Shown: positions 53,268-62,042 of the stretch, piece by piece
How positions within the stretch are numbered: the stretch's first letter is position 1
Layout of the letters: each line of letters starts with the position of its first letter
Assembly (NCBI GenBank): GCA_011523365.1
Contig: WTGY01000157.1
Span: forward strand, 1-64,000
Direction of reading: 5' to 3'
DNA: 64,000 bases
From: Caldilineaceae bacterium
GTDB taxonomy: Bacteria > Chloroflexota > Anaerolineae > Caldilineales > Caldilineaceae
Position numbers and translations under genes: made by a program
The notes under the pieces: generated by a model
The model's database searches: none
What the model was told of the DNA's origin: nothing
What the model saw: the letters and a program-made list of their open reading frames with translations, nothing else

Positions 53268-54596
53268 ATGGGTGAGACTGCGACTGCCGTAGAGAGAACC
53301 TACGCCTCGGAAACTCCGAGCTCGCGAGAGCAGTTCGAAAGGGACCGCAAGTCGATGCCGGGCGGGGCGAAGGGCGCCTATTTTTACGCACCCTACCCCA
53401 TCACCATGCAGCGGGGTGAGGGCTGCTATCTCTTTGACATTGACGAACGGAGACGGGTGGACTTTGCCAACCACCATACCGGTCAGATCCTTGGCCACAA
53501 CAACGCCGGGGTACATGCGGCGGTCGAGGCACAGCTTACGAGAGGCATCGCGCTGGGCGCGCCGACCGGTGCGGAAGGGGCGCTGGCGGAGGAGATGTGC
53601 AGTCGCGTGGCGTCGCTGGAGAAGGTCCGTTTTTGCAACTCGGGAACTGAGGCATCCTTGCACGCGATCCGGCTGGCGCGCGGGTTCAGCGGGCGTCCGA
53701 AGATTGCCAAGATGGAGGGCGGGTACCACGGCAGCCATGACCTGGTGGAGGTAAGCGTTGCGCCGCCGGTGGACAAGGCGGGCCCTGCCGACGAGCCTTA
53801 TTCGGTGCCGACGGCAGGCGGCATGTCTCCGAACGCCCCCTCAGAGGTGATCGTCCTGCCCTTCAACAATGAGGAGGCGCTGGAGCGGCTGGTCCGACGC
53901 CATCGCGACGAACTGGCCTGTGTGATTCTCGATCCCAAGACAGGTATCCTGCCGGTGCGCAAGAATTACATACAGGCTGTGCGCCGGGTGACCGAGCAGA
54001 ACGACGTGCTGCTGGTTCTCGACGAGGTGGTTGCATTTCGCGTCGCGCGCGGCGGCGCGCAGGAGCATTACGGTATCAGCCCGGATCTGACGACGTTCGG
54101 AAAGTTGGTGGGGGGCGGGTTCCCGGTGGGCGCGTTCGGCGGCCGGGCGGACATCATGGATCTGTTCGACAGCAGCGGCGAGCCGACCGGCTTCTTCCAG
54201 AGCGGCACATTCAGCGCGCATGCGGTGGTGATGGCGGCGGGTCTTGCCACATTGCAGCAGTTGACACCGAGTGCGTTCGAGCATCTGAACGGATTGGGGG
54301 AACGACTGCGTGCGGGGTTGGAGGCGCTTAGCGCACGCATCAGTACGCCGCTGCAGGCGGTGGTGCTCGGTTCTCTGTTCAGCGTCTATTTCACGGATGA
54401 GCCGCTGGTGAATTACCGAAGCCTGGCCGGCAACGACGGTGCAATGGCGCACCGCGTTTTCCTTTCTCTCCTCAACCAGGGTTATTTTCTGAGCCAGGGG
54501 CTGTCGATGAATGCGTTATCGCTGCCTATGGAGGATGAGCATATCGACGGGCTCGTGTCAGCATTCGAAAGGGCGATAGAAGAGAGCAAGCTGTAG
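53268..54596 (+). CDS. Class III aminotransferase, glutamate-1-semialdehyde-aminomutase-like
   Basis: A 442-residue PLP enzyme. It carries SRVASLEKVRFCNSGTEASLHAIRLAR (near 110-135), VLVLDEVVAFRVARGG near 245 and the Schiff-base Lys in TTFGKLVGGGFPVGAFGG near 278. The family includes HemL and omega-transaminases. HemL is unlikely because no porphyrin genes are near; a catabolic aminomutase or transaminase for an imported amino compound fits the block better. GAGGAACGG precedes the ATG. Confidence 0.88.
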   Translation: MGETATAVERTYASETPSSREQFERDRKSMPGGAKGAYFYAPYPITMQRGEGCYLFDIDERRRVDFANHHTGQILGHNNAGVHAAVEAQLTRGIALGAPTGAEGALAEEMCSRVASLEKVRFCNSGTEASLHAIRLARGFSGRPKIAKMEGGYHGSHDLVEVSVAPPVDKAGPADEPYSVPTAGGMSPNAPSEVIVLPFNNEEALERLVRRHRDELACVILDPKTGILPVRKNYIQAVRRVTEQNDVLLVLDEVVAFRVARGGAQEHYGISPDLTTFGKLVGGGFPVGAFGGRADIMDLFDSSGEPTGFFQSGTFSAHAVVMAAGLATLQQLTPSAFEHLNGLGERLRAGLEALSARISTPLQAVVLGSLFSVYFTDEPLVNYRSLAGNDGAMAHRVFLSLLNQGYFLSQGLSMNALSLPMEDEHIDGLVSAFERAIEESKL

Positions 54597-54691
54597 CAGT
54601 ACTTTTTGAATGATTCTCCGGGGCTTGTGGCCGGCAAGGACAGAGATCGCAGGTGTCACGCCTCATACCAGATCGGTTGAAAGGACCAACC

Positions 54692-56212
54692 ATGTACGCT
54701 ATCGACGTAATTTCTGAATTCAGTGTCAATCCAATCCCTGAGCCGGATACGACGCTGGCGGCGCTGCTGCGTCAGACGGAGGAGCACGACACGACGTTGA
54801 CCTTGACTACATCGCGACGCGGCCTGGTCAACCAGATCAACCCGGAGGCTGTGGCTGAGACGCTCGAAATCACGGCTCAACATCCCCGTCTCCTGGCCGT
54901 GGGCACGCTCGATCCCAGGTACTTTCTGAACTGGCGGGACGATCTGAAAGCCTGCGTGGACGGGGGCTGCGTGGCGATTCGTTTCGCGCCGGGGCCGCAG
55001 AATTGGAGCCCCGAGACTCTGGTCTTCGAGCAAATGGTAGAGGCGGTCGGTGAGGCTGGACTGCCGATCATCGTTGATTTCAAAGGATCGGATCAGGCGT
55101 TGAGCTGGATCCGGAAGGTGGCGGAGGTCTGCCACCGATATGATGTACAGGTGGTCATGAATGAGGTGAGCTACGCCCATATGGGCGAGCTGATCACGGT
55201 CATGCAGGTTTACGAGAACGTGTTTGCCGCGATTCGCTGGCTGTGCCTGGCGGACGGCATTGAGGTGATGGTCGAGGCGGGGATTGGGGACAGGCTGCTC
55301 TATGGCAGCAACTCGCCCAAGTATTCGATACGGTCTCTGCGCAACCAGATTTTCATGGCGAAGATTTCGGATGAACAGAAGCAGGCGATCCTCGGGGGCA
55401 ACGCCTTACGGTTGCTCGATATGGACATAGAAGAACTGCCCGCGGATCCCCTCATGATCAAGGCAGAGGCTGATCTGCCGAATGAGCCGATTATCGACAT
55501 CCACGCCCATGTGTCCGGCTTCCACTGCGCGGAGCCGTTCAACACGCGCTTTGAGACGAATGTACCGGAGATGACTGAGCGGTGCAACATTCAGTACACA
55601 TTTGTGTCCTCTTACAACGCCATCAACTATGACATGCGCGAGGGCAACGCGGACACGCAGGCCTTTCTCGATCGTTACCCCAACCTGCGGGGCTACATCG
55701 CAATTGACCCGCGCGATCTGGCCGGATCGGTTGAGCAGATGGAGCGCTATTTTCAGGATCCCAGATTCGTGGGGGTAAAGCTTTACTGCCCCTTCGGCGG
55801 CAACATGGCGACGAAACGGATGCAGGACCTGTTGGACGAAATCGCGCGGTTTGGCCGGCCTACCAAGATTCACATGGATGAAGGCGGGTCACCTTATCCG
55901 GGTGTGCGGTCGGCGGCTGAGCGCAATCCGGACCTGGTTATCATCAAGGCCCATGGTGATGACGCTGAGGGCGCGCGTCAGGTCGTGGATCTACCAAACG
56001 TGTACTTTGAGTTCTGCAGCAGCGGCATCAACCCGGGTGTCATCCGCCGGTCGATGGACATTCTGGGGCCGGAGCGGATCTTGTTCGGCACCGACCAGCC
56101 GCTCTTTACGCCCTGGTTCGAGTACGGGGCCTATGCCGATGCGATTCAGACTCAGCGAGAGGCTGACCTGATATTCCGTGAGAACGCCAGACGTATCTTC
56201 CGCCTGGACTGA
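54692..56212 (+). CDS. Tandem-fused amidohydrolase (degenerate N-half, canonical C-half)
   Basis: A 506-residue protein made of two amidohydrolase_2-type barrels. The C-terminal half has the expected metal ligands: HAH (His271, His273), KIHMDEGG, KAHGDD and ILFGTDQPLF. The N-terminal half ends like a complete domain (LLYGSNSPKYS, then AILGGNALRLLDM near 240), but the HxH position reads VISEF and the late Asp is Asn. It is therefore likely a non-catalytic partner domain. The ATG at 54692 follows AAGGACC; an in-frame start at 54653 is less likely. The family hydrolyses or decarboxylates C-N or C-C bonds, including lactones. Confidence 0.82.
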   Translation: MYAIDVISEFSVNPIPEPDTTLAALLRQTEEHDTTLTLTTSRRGLVNQINPEAVAETLEITAQHPRLLAVGTLDPRYFLNWRDDLKACVDGGCVAIRFAPGPQNWSPETLVFEQMVEAVGEAGLPIIVDFKGSDQALSWIRKVAEVCHRYDVQVVMNEVSYAHMGELITVMQVYENVFAAIRWLCLADGIEVMVEAGIGDRLLYGSNSPKYSIRSLRNQIFMAKISDEQKQAILGGNALRLLDMDIEELPADPLMIKAEADLPNEPIIDIHAHVSGFHCAEPFNTRFETNVPEMTERCNIQYTFVSSYNAINYDMREGNADTQAFLDRYPNLRGYIAIDPRDLAGSVEQMERYFQDPRFVGVKLYCPFGGNMATKRMQDLLDEIARFGRPTKIHMDEGGSPYPGVRSAAERNPDLVIIKAHGDDAEGARQVVDLPNVYFEFCSSGINPGVIRRSMDILGPERILFGTDQPLFTPWFEYGAYADAIQTQREADLIFRENARRIFRLD

Positions 56213-56320
56213 TGCAATGCGCGGAAAGCGCGCTCTATTGTCACCATTTGCCGTACCGGTTCGCGCAGTTCGGAAATAGTCGGGAAGCCGCGGCCGAAAC
56301 TTTACAAGGAGAATTCTAAA

Positions 56321-57559
56321 ATGGCCATTGCAATCGAACGCAACTCGCCGCCGGTGCGGAGCGGATCGTTCGGGCCCCAGTGGGACATGGGCGAGGAGGA
56401 GATTAACGAACTGATCGAGGTGATCCGCTCCGGGAAGCTGAACCGGCTGAGCGGCACCAAGGTCGACCAGTTTGAGCGGGACTTCGCGGAGATGAACGGG
56501 GTCAAGTATGCGCAGGCGGTTACGTCGGGGACGGCGGCGGTGCATACGGCGGTCGGCACAATTGACCCCAATCCGGGCGATGAGATCATCACCACTAGCA
56601 TCACGGATATGGGTACGATTATCGGCATTCTTTACCAGAACGCGGTGCCGGTATTCGCGGATATCGATCCCCGGACGGGCAATCTCGACATTGCGGATGT
56701 CGAAGCCAAGATCACGGAGCGCACCAAGGCGATCATCGTGGTGCACCTGTTTGGCAATCCTGCGCCGATGGAGGCCTATGTTGAACTGGCGCGAAAGTAT
56801 AACCTCTATCTGATCGAGGACTGCGCGCAGGCTCAACTGGCCGAGTATGGGGGGCGGCCGGTCGGGACGTGGGGCGACTTCGGCTGTTACAGTTTTGGCG
56901 GCAAGCACATGACCACGGGCGACGGCGGTATGGTGATCAGCAACCGGGGCGATCTGGCCGAACGGCTGAAATGGTTCGCAGACAAGGGCAATCCGCGCAG
57001 CCCGATCTACGAGCACTACTATCTGGCACCCAACTATCGCATGACCGACCTTCAGGGCGCGGTGGGGATCGCACAGCTGAAGAAGGTGACGGACGCGGTG
57101 CGGCACAAGCAGTGGGTCGCCAACCATCTGAACGAGGTCGTCGACGGAGAGGCAGGTCTTTCATTGCAGCCGGTCCTGCCGGAGGCTACGCATTCGTACT
57201 GGGTCTACGGTTTCCATGTGGACGCGGCGGTACTGGGGGCGACGGCAGAACAGTTTGCGGCGGCATTGCAGGCGGAGGGCGTGCCGGCCAACTCGCCTTA
57301 CATGGCGTACCCGGTTTACAAGTACCCGGTGATGGCGCAGCAGCGCGCATATGGGACGGCTGACTTCTCCTATGCGGGCGAGAAGGCGGCTGCCATGGAC
57401 TATGGCTCGATGTCGCTACCGGGCGGGGAGCGTTTCCTGGAGACTACGGTGGTGATGCCGATGAGCCCCTCTTACACCGACAAGGACGTAGACGATTTCA
57501 GCACGGCGATCAAGAAGGTCGGCGACTACTACCGCTCGAAACTGTCGAGCCAGGGCTAA
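56321..57559 (+). CDS. DegT/DnrJ/EryC1/StrS-type PLP aminotransferase
   Basis: A 412-residue sugar-aminotransferase-family protein. Landmarks: LSGTKVDQFERDFAEMNGVKYAQAVTSGTAAVH (40-75), LIEDCAQAQLAEYGG near 168 and the Schiff-base Lys in CYSFGGKHMTTGDGGMV near 195. The family makes or uses amino sugars and related amino-cyclitols. AAGGAGAA precedes the ATG. Only five bases separate it from the next gene, so the two are surely co-transcribed. Confidence 0.9.
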   Translation: MAIAIERNSPPVRSGSFGPQWDMGEEEINELIEVIRSGKLNRLSGTKVDQFERDFAEMNGVKYAQAVTSGTAAVHTAVGTIDPNPGDEIITTSITDMGTIIGILYQNAVPVFADIDPRTGNLDIADVEAKITERTKAIIVVHLFGNPAPMEAYVELARKYNLYLIEDCAQAQLAEYGGRPVGTWGDFGCYSFGGKHMTTGDGGMVISNRGDLAERLKWFADKGNPRSPIYEHYYLAPNYRMTDLQGAVGIAQLKKVTDAVRHKQWVANHLNEVVDGEAGLSLQPVLPEATHSYWVYGFHVDAAVLGATAEQFAAALQAEGVPANSPYMAYPVYKYPVMAQQRAYGTADFSYAGEKAAAMDYGSMSLPGGERFLETTVVMPMSPSYTDKDVDDFSTAIKKVGDYYRSKLSSQG

Positions 57560-57564
57560 GAGAT

Positions 57565-58329
57565 ATGTCTATTCAGTTTACGTTCCGGCCGCGGGTGCCC
57601 GTTTTTGACGCCAATGTGCGGGTTGGCGATCTTCACTATCAGCCATCTCCATGCCGCAACCGGGAACAGTTGCTGGCGGAGATGGACCGGCATGGGGTTG
57701 AGAGGGCGCTGATCTACCACGCGCAGACGGAAGAGGTCAGCCCTCTAGATGGAAATGGATTTCTGGAAGAGTGGCTGGACAGCAGCAGGCTCTTTCCCCA
57801 GTGGTCTGTCACGCCTACGCCCGACTCCCTGGCTCAGGTGCAGGGATTGCACGAGCAGGGGCGCGTGCACAGTGTTCGACTGCACAATGCGCGTAAGGTT
57901 GGGCTGCCCTTCAGGCCGTGGGCATGCGGGACCATGCTCTCGTGGCTGAGCGAGAACCGGATCCCGTTGTGGATTCCGCTGCCCGATGCCGATGCGGACG
58001 AGCTGGCGATGACGCTGAGCGCCTTTCCGGAGCTGGTCACGGTACTGGTGGGCGCTCATTACAGCCACGCGTTGTGGGTGCGACCGCTGATGACAGCCGT
58101 GCCCAACGCGTACCTGGAGCTGAGCCGGATTGAGCCGCTAGGGGAGGTGGAGGCGCTGTGCGAAGAGTATGGGGCAGAGCGGTTTGTATACGGCTCGTGG
58201 TATGACCGCTTGGCGATGGGGACGATGCTCTTCTACCTTCACCATACGGACATCAGCGAGTCGGAGCTGGAACTGATCTGCGCGGGGAATCTGCTACGCA
58301 TTCTGCAGGGAGAGGGTCGACATGATTGA
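57565..58329 (+). CDS. Amidohydrolase-fold protein lacking metal ligands
   Basis: A 254-residue protein with the strand order of the amidohydrolase_2 family: VPVFDANVRVG, RALIYHAQ, VHSVRLHN, VTVLVGAHYSHA, FVYGSWYDR, ICAGNLLRIL. Where relatives have His-x-His it has Asp-Ala-Asn, and where they have the late metal Asp (GSD or GTD) it has Trp. It is probably a non-catalytic subunit. It overlaps the next gene, a canonical family member, by eight bases, so the pair is likely made together and may form a heteromer. Confidence 0.75.
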   Translation: MSIQFTFRPRVPVFDANVRVGDLHYQPSPCRNREQLLAEMDRHGVERALIYHAQTEEVSPLDGNGFLEEWLDSSRLFPQWSVTPTPDSLAQVQGLHEQGRVHSVRLHNARKVGLPFRPWACGTMLSWLSENRIPLWIPLPDADADELAMTLSAFPELVTVLVGAHYSHALWVRPLMTAVPNAYLELSRIEPLGEVEALCEEYGAERFVYGSWYDRLAMGTMLFYLHHTDISESELELICAGNLLRILQGEGRHD

Positions 58330-59071
58330 AGAACAGAGAGTGATCGACTTTCACGGCCATACCGGCCGCTTAGACCTTTACAATGGGGTCGACGATCCCG
58401 ATCTAATCCTGCGTGCAATGGATAAGGTTGGGATCGATGTCTCTTGCGTTTTCAACATATTCCACCCAGACGGCACAACCGGGAATGACATCACGGCCCG
58501 GTTTGTGGCGGAGCATCCGGACCGCTTTGTCGGGTTCGCGTACGTGTCGCCGATGATGGCGGAAGGGATGGTTGACGAACTGACGCGGGCGATCGATGAG
58601 CTGGGGCTGGTGGCGATCAAGCTCTACCCGCCGTATACGGAGTGGGACCTGAACGAACCGATCTGGCATCCAATATACGAGTTTGCGAATGAGCGCGGCC
58701 TGGCGATCATCTTTCACACGGGTTCGGACCCGCATTCACACCCCGGACTGCTTGCAGACTGTGCGGCCAAGTTTCCCAACGCCAATTTCGTATCAGGCCA
58801 CGCGGGAAACGTCGCCGAGCCGCGGGCGGCGGCGATCAGGGCGGCGCAAGAGTATCCCAACATCTATCTGGAGACGTGCTCGACCTTTCGGACGCCGGGT
58901 GTCATCGAGCAGCTGGTGAACGAGGCCGGAGCTGACCGGGTCCTGTTCGGCTCGGACATTGCGCTGATGGATTCGCGGCCGCAGTTGGGCAAGATCATAA
59001 CGGCCGATATTTCCGACGAGGCCAAGCGGCTGGTGTGCGGCGGGAATGCGGCGCGGCTGCTGGGGATATGA
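58322..59071 (+). CDS. Amidohydrolase_2-family hydrolase
   Basis: A 249-residue metal-dependent hydrolase with intact ligands: VIDFHGH near residue 8, AIIFHTGSDPHSHPG near 125, FVSGHAGN near 155 and RVLFGSDIAL near 205. Family members include ACMSD-type decarboxylases and lactone hydrolases (LigI-like). GGGAGAGG lies before the ATG inside the upstream gene. The eight-base overlap with the degenerate paralog indicates coupled translation. Confidence 0.87.
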   Translation: MIEEQRVIDFHGHTGRLDLYNGVDDPDLILRAMDKVGIDVSCVFNIFHPDGTTGNDITARFVAEHPDRFVGFAYVSPMMAEGMVDELTRAIDELGLVAIKLYPPYTEWDLNEPIWHPIYEFANERGLAIIFHTGSDPHSHPGLLADCAAKFPNANFVSGHAGNVAEPRAAAIRAAQEYPNIYLETCSTFRTPGVIEQLVNEAGADRVLFGSDIALMDSRPQLGKIITADISDEAKRLVCGGNAARLLGI

Positions 59072-59179
59072 GGGGTGTTGACGTGAAGCCATTGGCTTAG
59101 CTGAGGAGCCGCCGGGGAGTCAAGCTGGTACAGGCAAGTTGATTGGGATGCGGCTGCTTCGCCTGTGGGAGGTCAGTTT

Positions 59180-60163
59180 ATGGACTACAGTGAATCCGAT
59201 CGCGAGTTCTGGGAAGAGGAGCTGGCGGACTTCGTCCCGCAAAGAGTTTTTGATGCCCATTGCCATCTGTTCGATCCGGCAGATATGCGGTCGGACGCGC
59301 CGGTGCCGACACGATCGTATGCCGACCTGGAGACGCTGCGGGCCTGGGGGCGTCTCATGTTTCCGGGCCGCCAGATGAACTTTCTTCTGCTGGGGATGCC
59401 CAAGGTCGGCATTGACGTGGGAAAACATACGGCAATGCTTGCCGGGCAGGTCGCCCTGGACCCCTCTTCACGAGCCAATCGACTGGTCACACCATCCTGT
59501 GACATCAAATGCGTTGAGAAGGATGTCGAGCGCACGGGCTTCATCGGATTGAAGCCCTATCGGGTCTTTTCCTCGACCGGAGATACGGACTACTGCAGGA
59601 TTCACGAGTTTCTGACGCACGAACAGATGGAGCTTGCCAACGACCGCGGTCTGTGGGTCACGATGCATCTGTCGCGGCCGGGCGGTTGCGCGGATGAGGC
59701 GAACCTGGCAGACCTGGAAGAGTACACGACGCGCCGGTATCCCCGGATCAAGTGGATCCTCGCCCACTGCGCGCGCAGCTTTACCTACTGGCCGATTCGG
59801 GAGGCGATTGATCGCTTGCGCGACATGCCAAATATTTGGTACGATCTGTCGGCGGTTACGACCATGCCTCCCTTTTTGACGTTGTTCCGAGAGGAAGATC
59901 TGAAGCGGATCTTCTACGGTTCGGATGGTGTCGATTCAGCTTTCTTTCACGGCAAATATGTTCCATTCGGGCGATACTGGTATCAGGTGGAGCCGAATGA
60001 AGCACATTTCAGCTTTGCGCACACGGACGCTCGTCCGGTTCTCTGCATATACGAACAGATAATGGCCATGAAACAGGCGGCCGAGATCGCCGGACTGTCC
60101 AAGGACGACATTGAGGGCATCTTCTGGCGCAATGCCATCGAGGCGCTTCAGATCGATTTGTAG
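59180..60163 (+). CDS. Amidohydrolase_2-family hydrolase
   Basis: A 327-residue member with intact ligands: VFDAHCHLFDP near residue 20, LWVTMHLSR near 160, KWILAHCARSF near 195 and RIFYGSDGVDS near 250. GGGAGG (59167-59172) is seven bases before the ATG at 59180; a GTG at 59165 is less well placed. It is longer than the 58322 protein and not its close relative. It could be a decarboxylase or hydrolase acting later in the same pathway. Confidence 0.87.
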   Translation: MDYSESDREFWEEELADFVPQRVFDAHCHLFDPADMRSDAPVPTRSYADLETLRAWGRLMFPGRQMNFLLLGMPKVGIDVGKHTAMLAGQVALDPSSRANRLVTPSCDIKCVEKDVERTGFIGLKPYRVFSSTGDTDYCRIHEFLTHEQMELANDRGLWVTMHLSRPGGCADEANLADLEEYTTRRYPRIKWILAHCARSFTYWPIREAIDRLRDMPNIWYDLSAVTTMPPFLTLFREEDLKRIFYGSDGVDSAFFHGKYVPFGRYWYQVEPNEAHFSFAHTDARPVLCIYEQIMAMKQAAEIAGLSKDDIEGIFWRNAIEALQIDL

Positions 60164-60317
60164 GTCGAGGTCGCGGCTGTACAGAGTTTGAACTGTCTCC
60201 TATGAGTGAATTGACACTGGTCTGGCACAGTGTGGATGTGAAACGAGGAAAAGGATACAGGAGGAAGGAACAGAGAGTAGCGACTGCCCAAACTGATAGC
60301 CCAAATAGGATGAGCCT

Positions 60318-61835
60318 ATGAGCCACGTGCATCAGCGTCCAGAGTTGGGTCCAACACCTGGCCCGAGTATAGCGGAGATGGAGGAGGGGCTGAGACGATG
60401 GGCGGCTGCCCGGCCTGAAAGAATGCAGGTCGAGACCGTAGGTCGAACGCCGAAGGGGCTGCCTGTGCTTCTTTGTCGCATCAGCGATGCTGACGTTGCC
60501 GACGAAGACAAGCAGGTGGCCCTTTTTACTTCGACACACAGCGGCGTTGAGCGGGTAACGACGGCCGGCCTGCTGCAGTTGATCAAGTGGCTTATCGGCG
60601 ACGACTCGCTGGCAGAAGAGATTCGGCGGCGGCAGATTGTCCTCATTATGCCGGCGTGCGAACCGGAGAGCTATGACCGAAAGCTGATCGACGTTGCCGA
60701 GTTTTTCGCCGGCCGCAGCCGCTGGGTCTATGAAGGATGGGGGTGGGACGGCCCCTTGGATCCTGAGAACCAGCCTGAGGCCATGGCGGTCAAGGAGGTC
60801 GTGGACCGGTACCAGCCAGATGTCCACCAGGACGTGCATGGGATCTGGTTTGAGCAGTCGACGATGACGGAGAGCACAGGGATTTCGTGGGCTTCGAATC
60901 TGTACCGCGGGTACTGGCGGGGGATCCCCGATCTGATGAACCAGGCGGCGGAGGATGCCGGCTACCTGACTACCCGAGGCGAGGAGAGCGCGGGGCAGAT
61001 GCTGTCGACGGTGCCGGTCGAGGGCGTCGAGCGCTGGTTCTACGGGAGTACTTCGACGCCTAAGGTCGTTTGCGGGCTTTATTCCTATATCCAATACCAT
61101 AGCATTATACAGACTATGGAGGTGGGATGGGAGGAGAGCACGGTGCTGCGGCTGCGGCGGCTGCTGCAGGTTGGCAATGAGGTGTGGCGAGAGGAGCCCT
61201 ATGCCGGCTACCCTGCCAATCAGGTCAGTTGCCGGTCGTCGGTGGCGATCGCAGGGTGGGGCAGGACAGCAGCGCAACGGCGGGCGAGCCGGGTTGAATT
61301 GTGGCGGAAGTTGCCGCAGATCTCGCATACGTGCGGGTGGCCCGAGGCCCGCGACGGCGTCGTGGCCTTTGTCTCAACTACACCGGAGAGCCGGAACCTG
61401 TATGCGCCGGGCGACGCCTCCTCCGCGCCGAATCTTAACGAGCCAAATCTGGAGCCGATGTTTGCCAAGCTCAAGCAGAATCCTCGTTTTGACGGCGATG
61501 CCCTGGATGAGTTTCTCGGACTGTCGGTATCGCGTCAGGTAACGTGGCCGCAAGTGGAGTATGAAGGCCCGGCAGAGCCGATCCAGAACGGTCTTGCGAT
61601 CCGTCTTCGCCTTCCCCATCCTGACGTAACATTCAAACATCTGAGATTAGATGGGCACATTATGGAACCGTCGGACGTAGACGGCTACTTTGTGTATCAC
61701 AATCCCGGCACCATCGTGCAGGTAAACATTCCGCCGGATAAGGTAGAGGACTTTCACGTGGTGACCGCTGTATTCGATTCCGCTGCGGAGCGGACTTCGG
61801 GATTCCACCCCCAGGACTGGGACCTGAACGGTTGA
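60318..61835 (+). CDS. M14-like zinc carboxypeptidase-family protein
   Basis: A 505-residue protein resembling M14 metallopeptidases. TSTHSGVER (His74, Glu78) is the first zinc motif, DVHQDVHG (His170, His174) provides the later His ligand, and MEVGWEES near 275 may hold the catalytic Glu. The first motif reads H-x-x-x-E, one residue longer than the usual H-x-x-E. No signal peptide, so a role in trimming imported peptides or amide conjugates is more likely than secretion. The C-terminal 120 residues look like a beta-sandwich. Confidence 0.7.
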   Translation: MSHVHQRPELGPTPGPSIAEMEEGLRRWAAARPERMQVETVGRTPKGLPVLLCRISDADVADEDKQVALFTSTHSGVERVTTAGLLQLIKWLIGDDSLAEEIRRRQIVLIMPACEPESYDRKLIDVAEFFAGRSRWVYEGWGWDGPLDPENQPEAMAVKEVVDRYQPDVHQDVHGIWFEQSTMTESTGISWASNLYRGYWRGIPDLMNQAAEDAGYLTTRGEESAGQMLSTVPVEGVERWFYGSTSTPKVVCGLYSYIQYHSIIQTMEVGWEESTVLRLRRLLQVGNEVWREEPYAGYPANQVSCRSSVAIAGWGRTAAQRRASRVELWRKLPQISHTCGWPEARDGVVAFVSTTPESRNLYAPGDASSAPNLNEPNLEPMFAKLKQNPRFDGDALDEFLGLSVSRQVTWPQVEYEGPAEPIQNGLAIRLRLPHPDVTFKHLRLDGHIMEPSDVDGYFVYHNPGTIVQVNIPPDKVEDFHVVTAVFDSAAERTSGFHPQDWDLNG

Positions 61836-62042
61836 AGTACTGGTATCGGCAATGGCCTGCCTACCGCTTCTTTTGAGATTGGAAATCAGGAGGTGTGATG
61901 CCGGTAAGATGTAAAGGTAATGAATCGTGTATTGGGTCTGGGCAGCCTTCGGTCTTTGCGATTCTGTGTATCGGCAGCAAGCGTGTGATGACATCGGGAG
62001 ATTCTTCGATAGACATAGAAAGTTATGGGGGAAATATCCAAG
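61836..62042 (+). other. Gap between blocks G and H
   Basis: A strong ribosome-site-like AGGAGGTG (61889-61896) precedes ATG at 61898, which opens an 83-codon frame running into the next gene in another frame. Its protein is Ser/Gly/Cys-rich and unlike any gene around, so it is not called. No clear promoter was found. Confidence 0.4.

Noticed and set aside
53268-54596. hemL (porphyrin synthesis)
   Set aside because: The family fits, but the context is catabolic and no other porphyrin gene is present; the wider class III name is safer.
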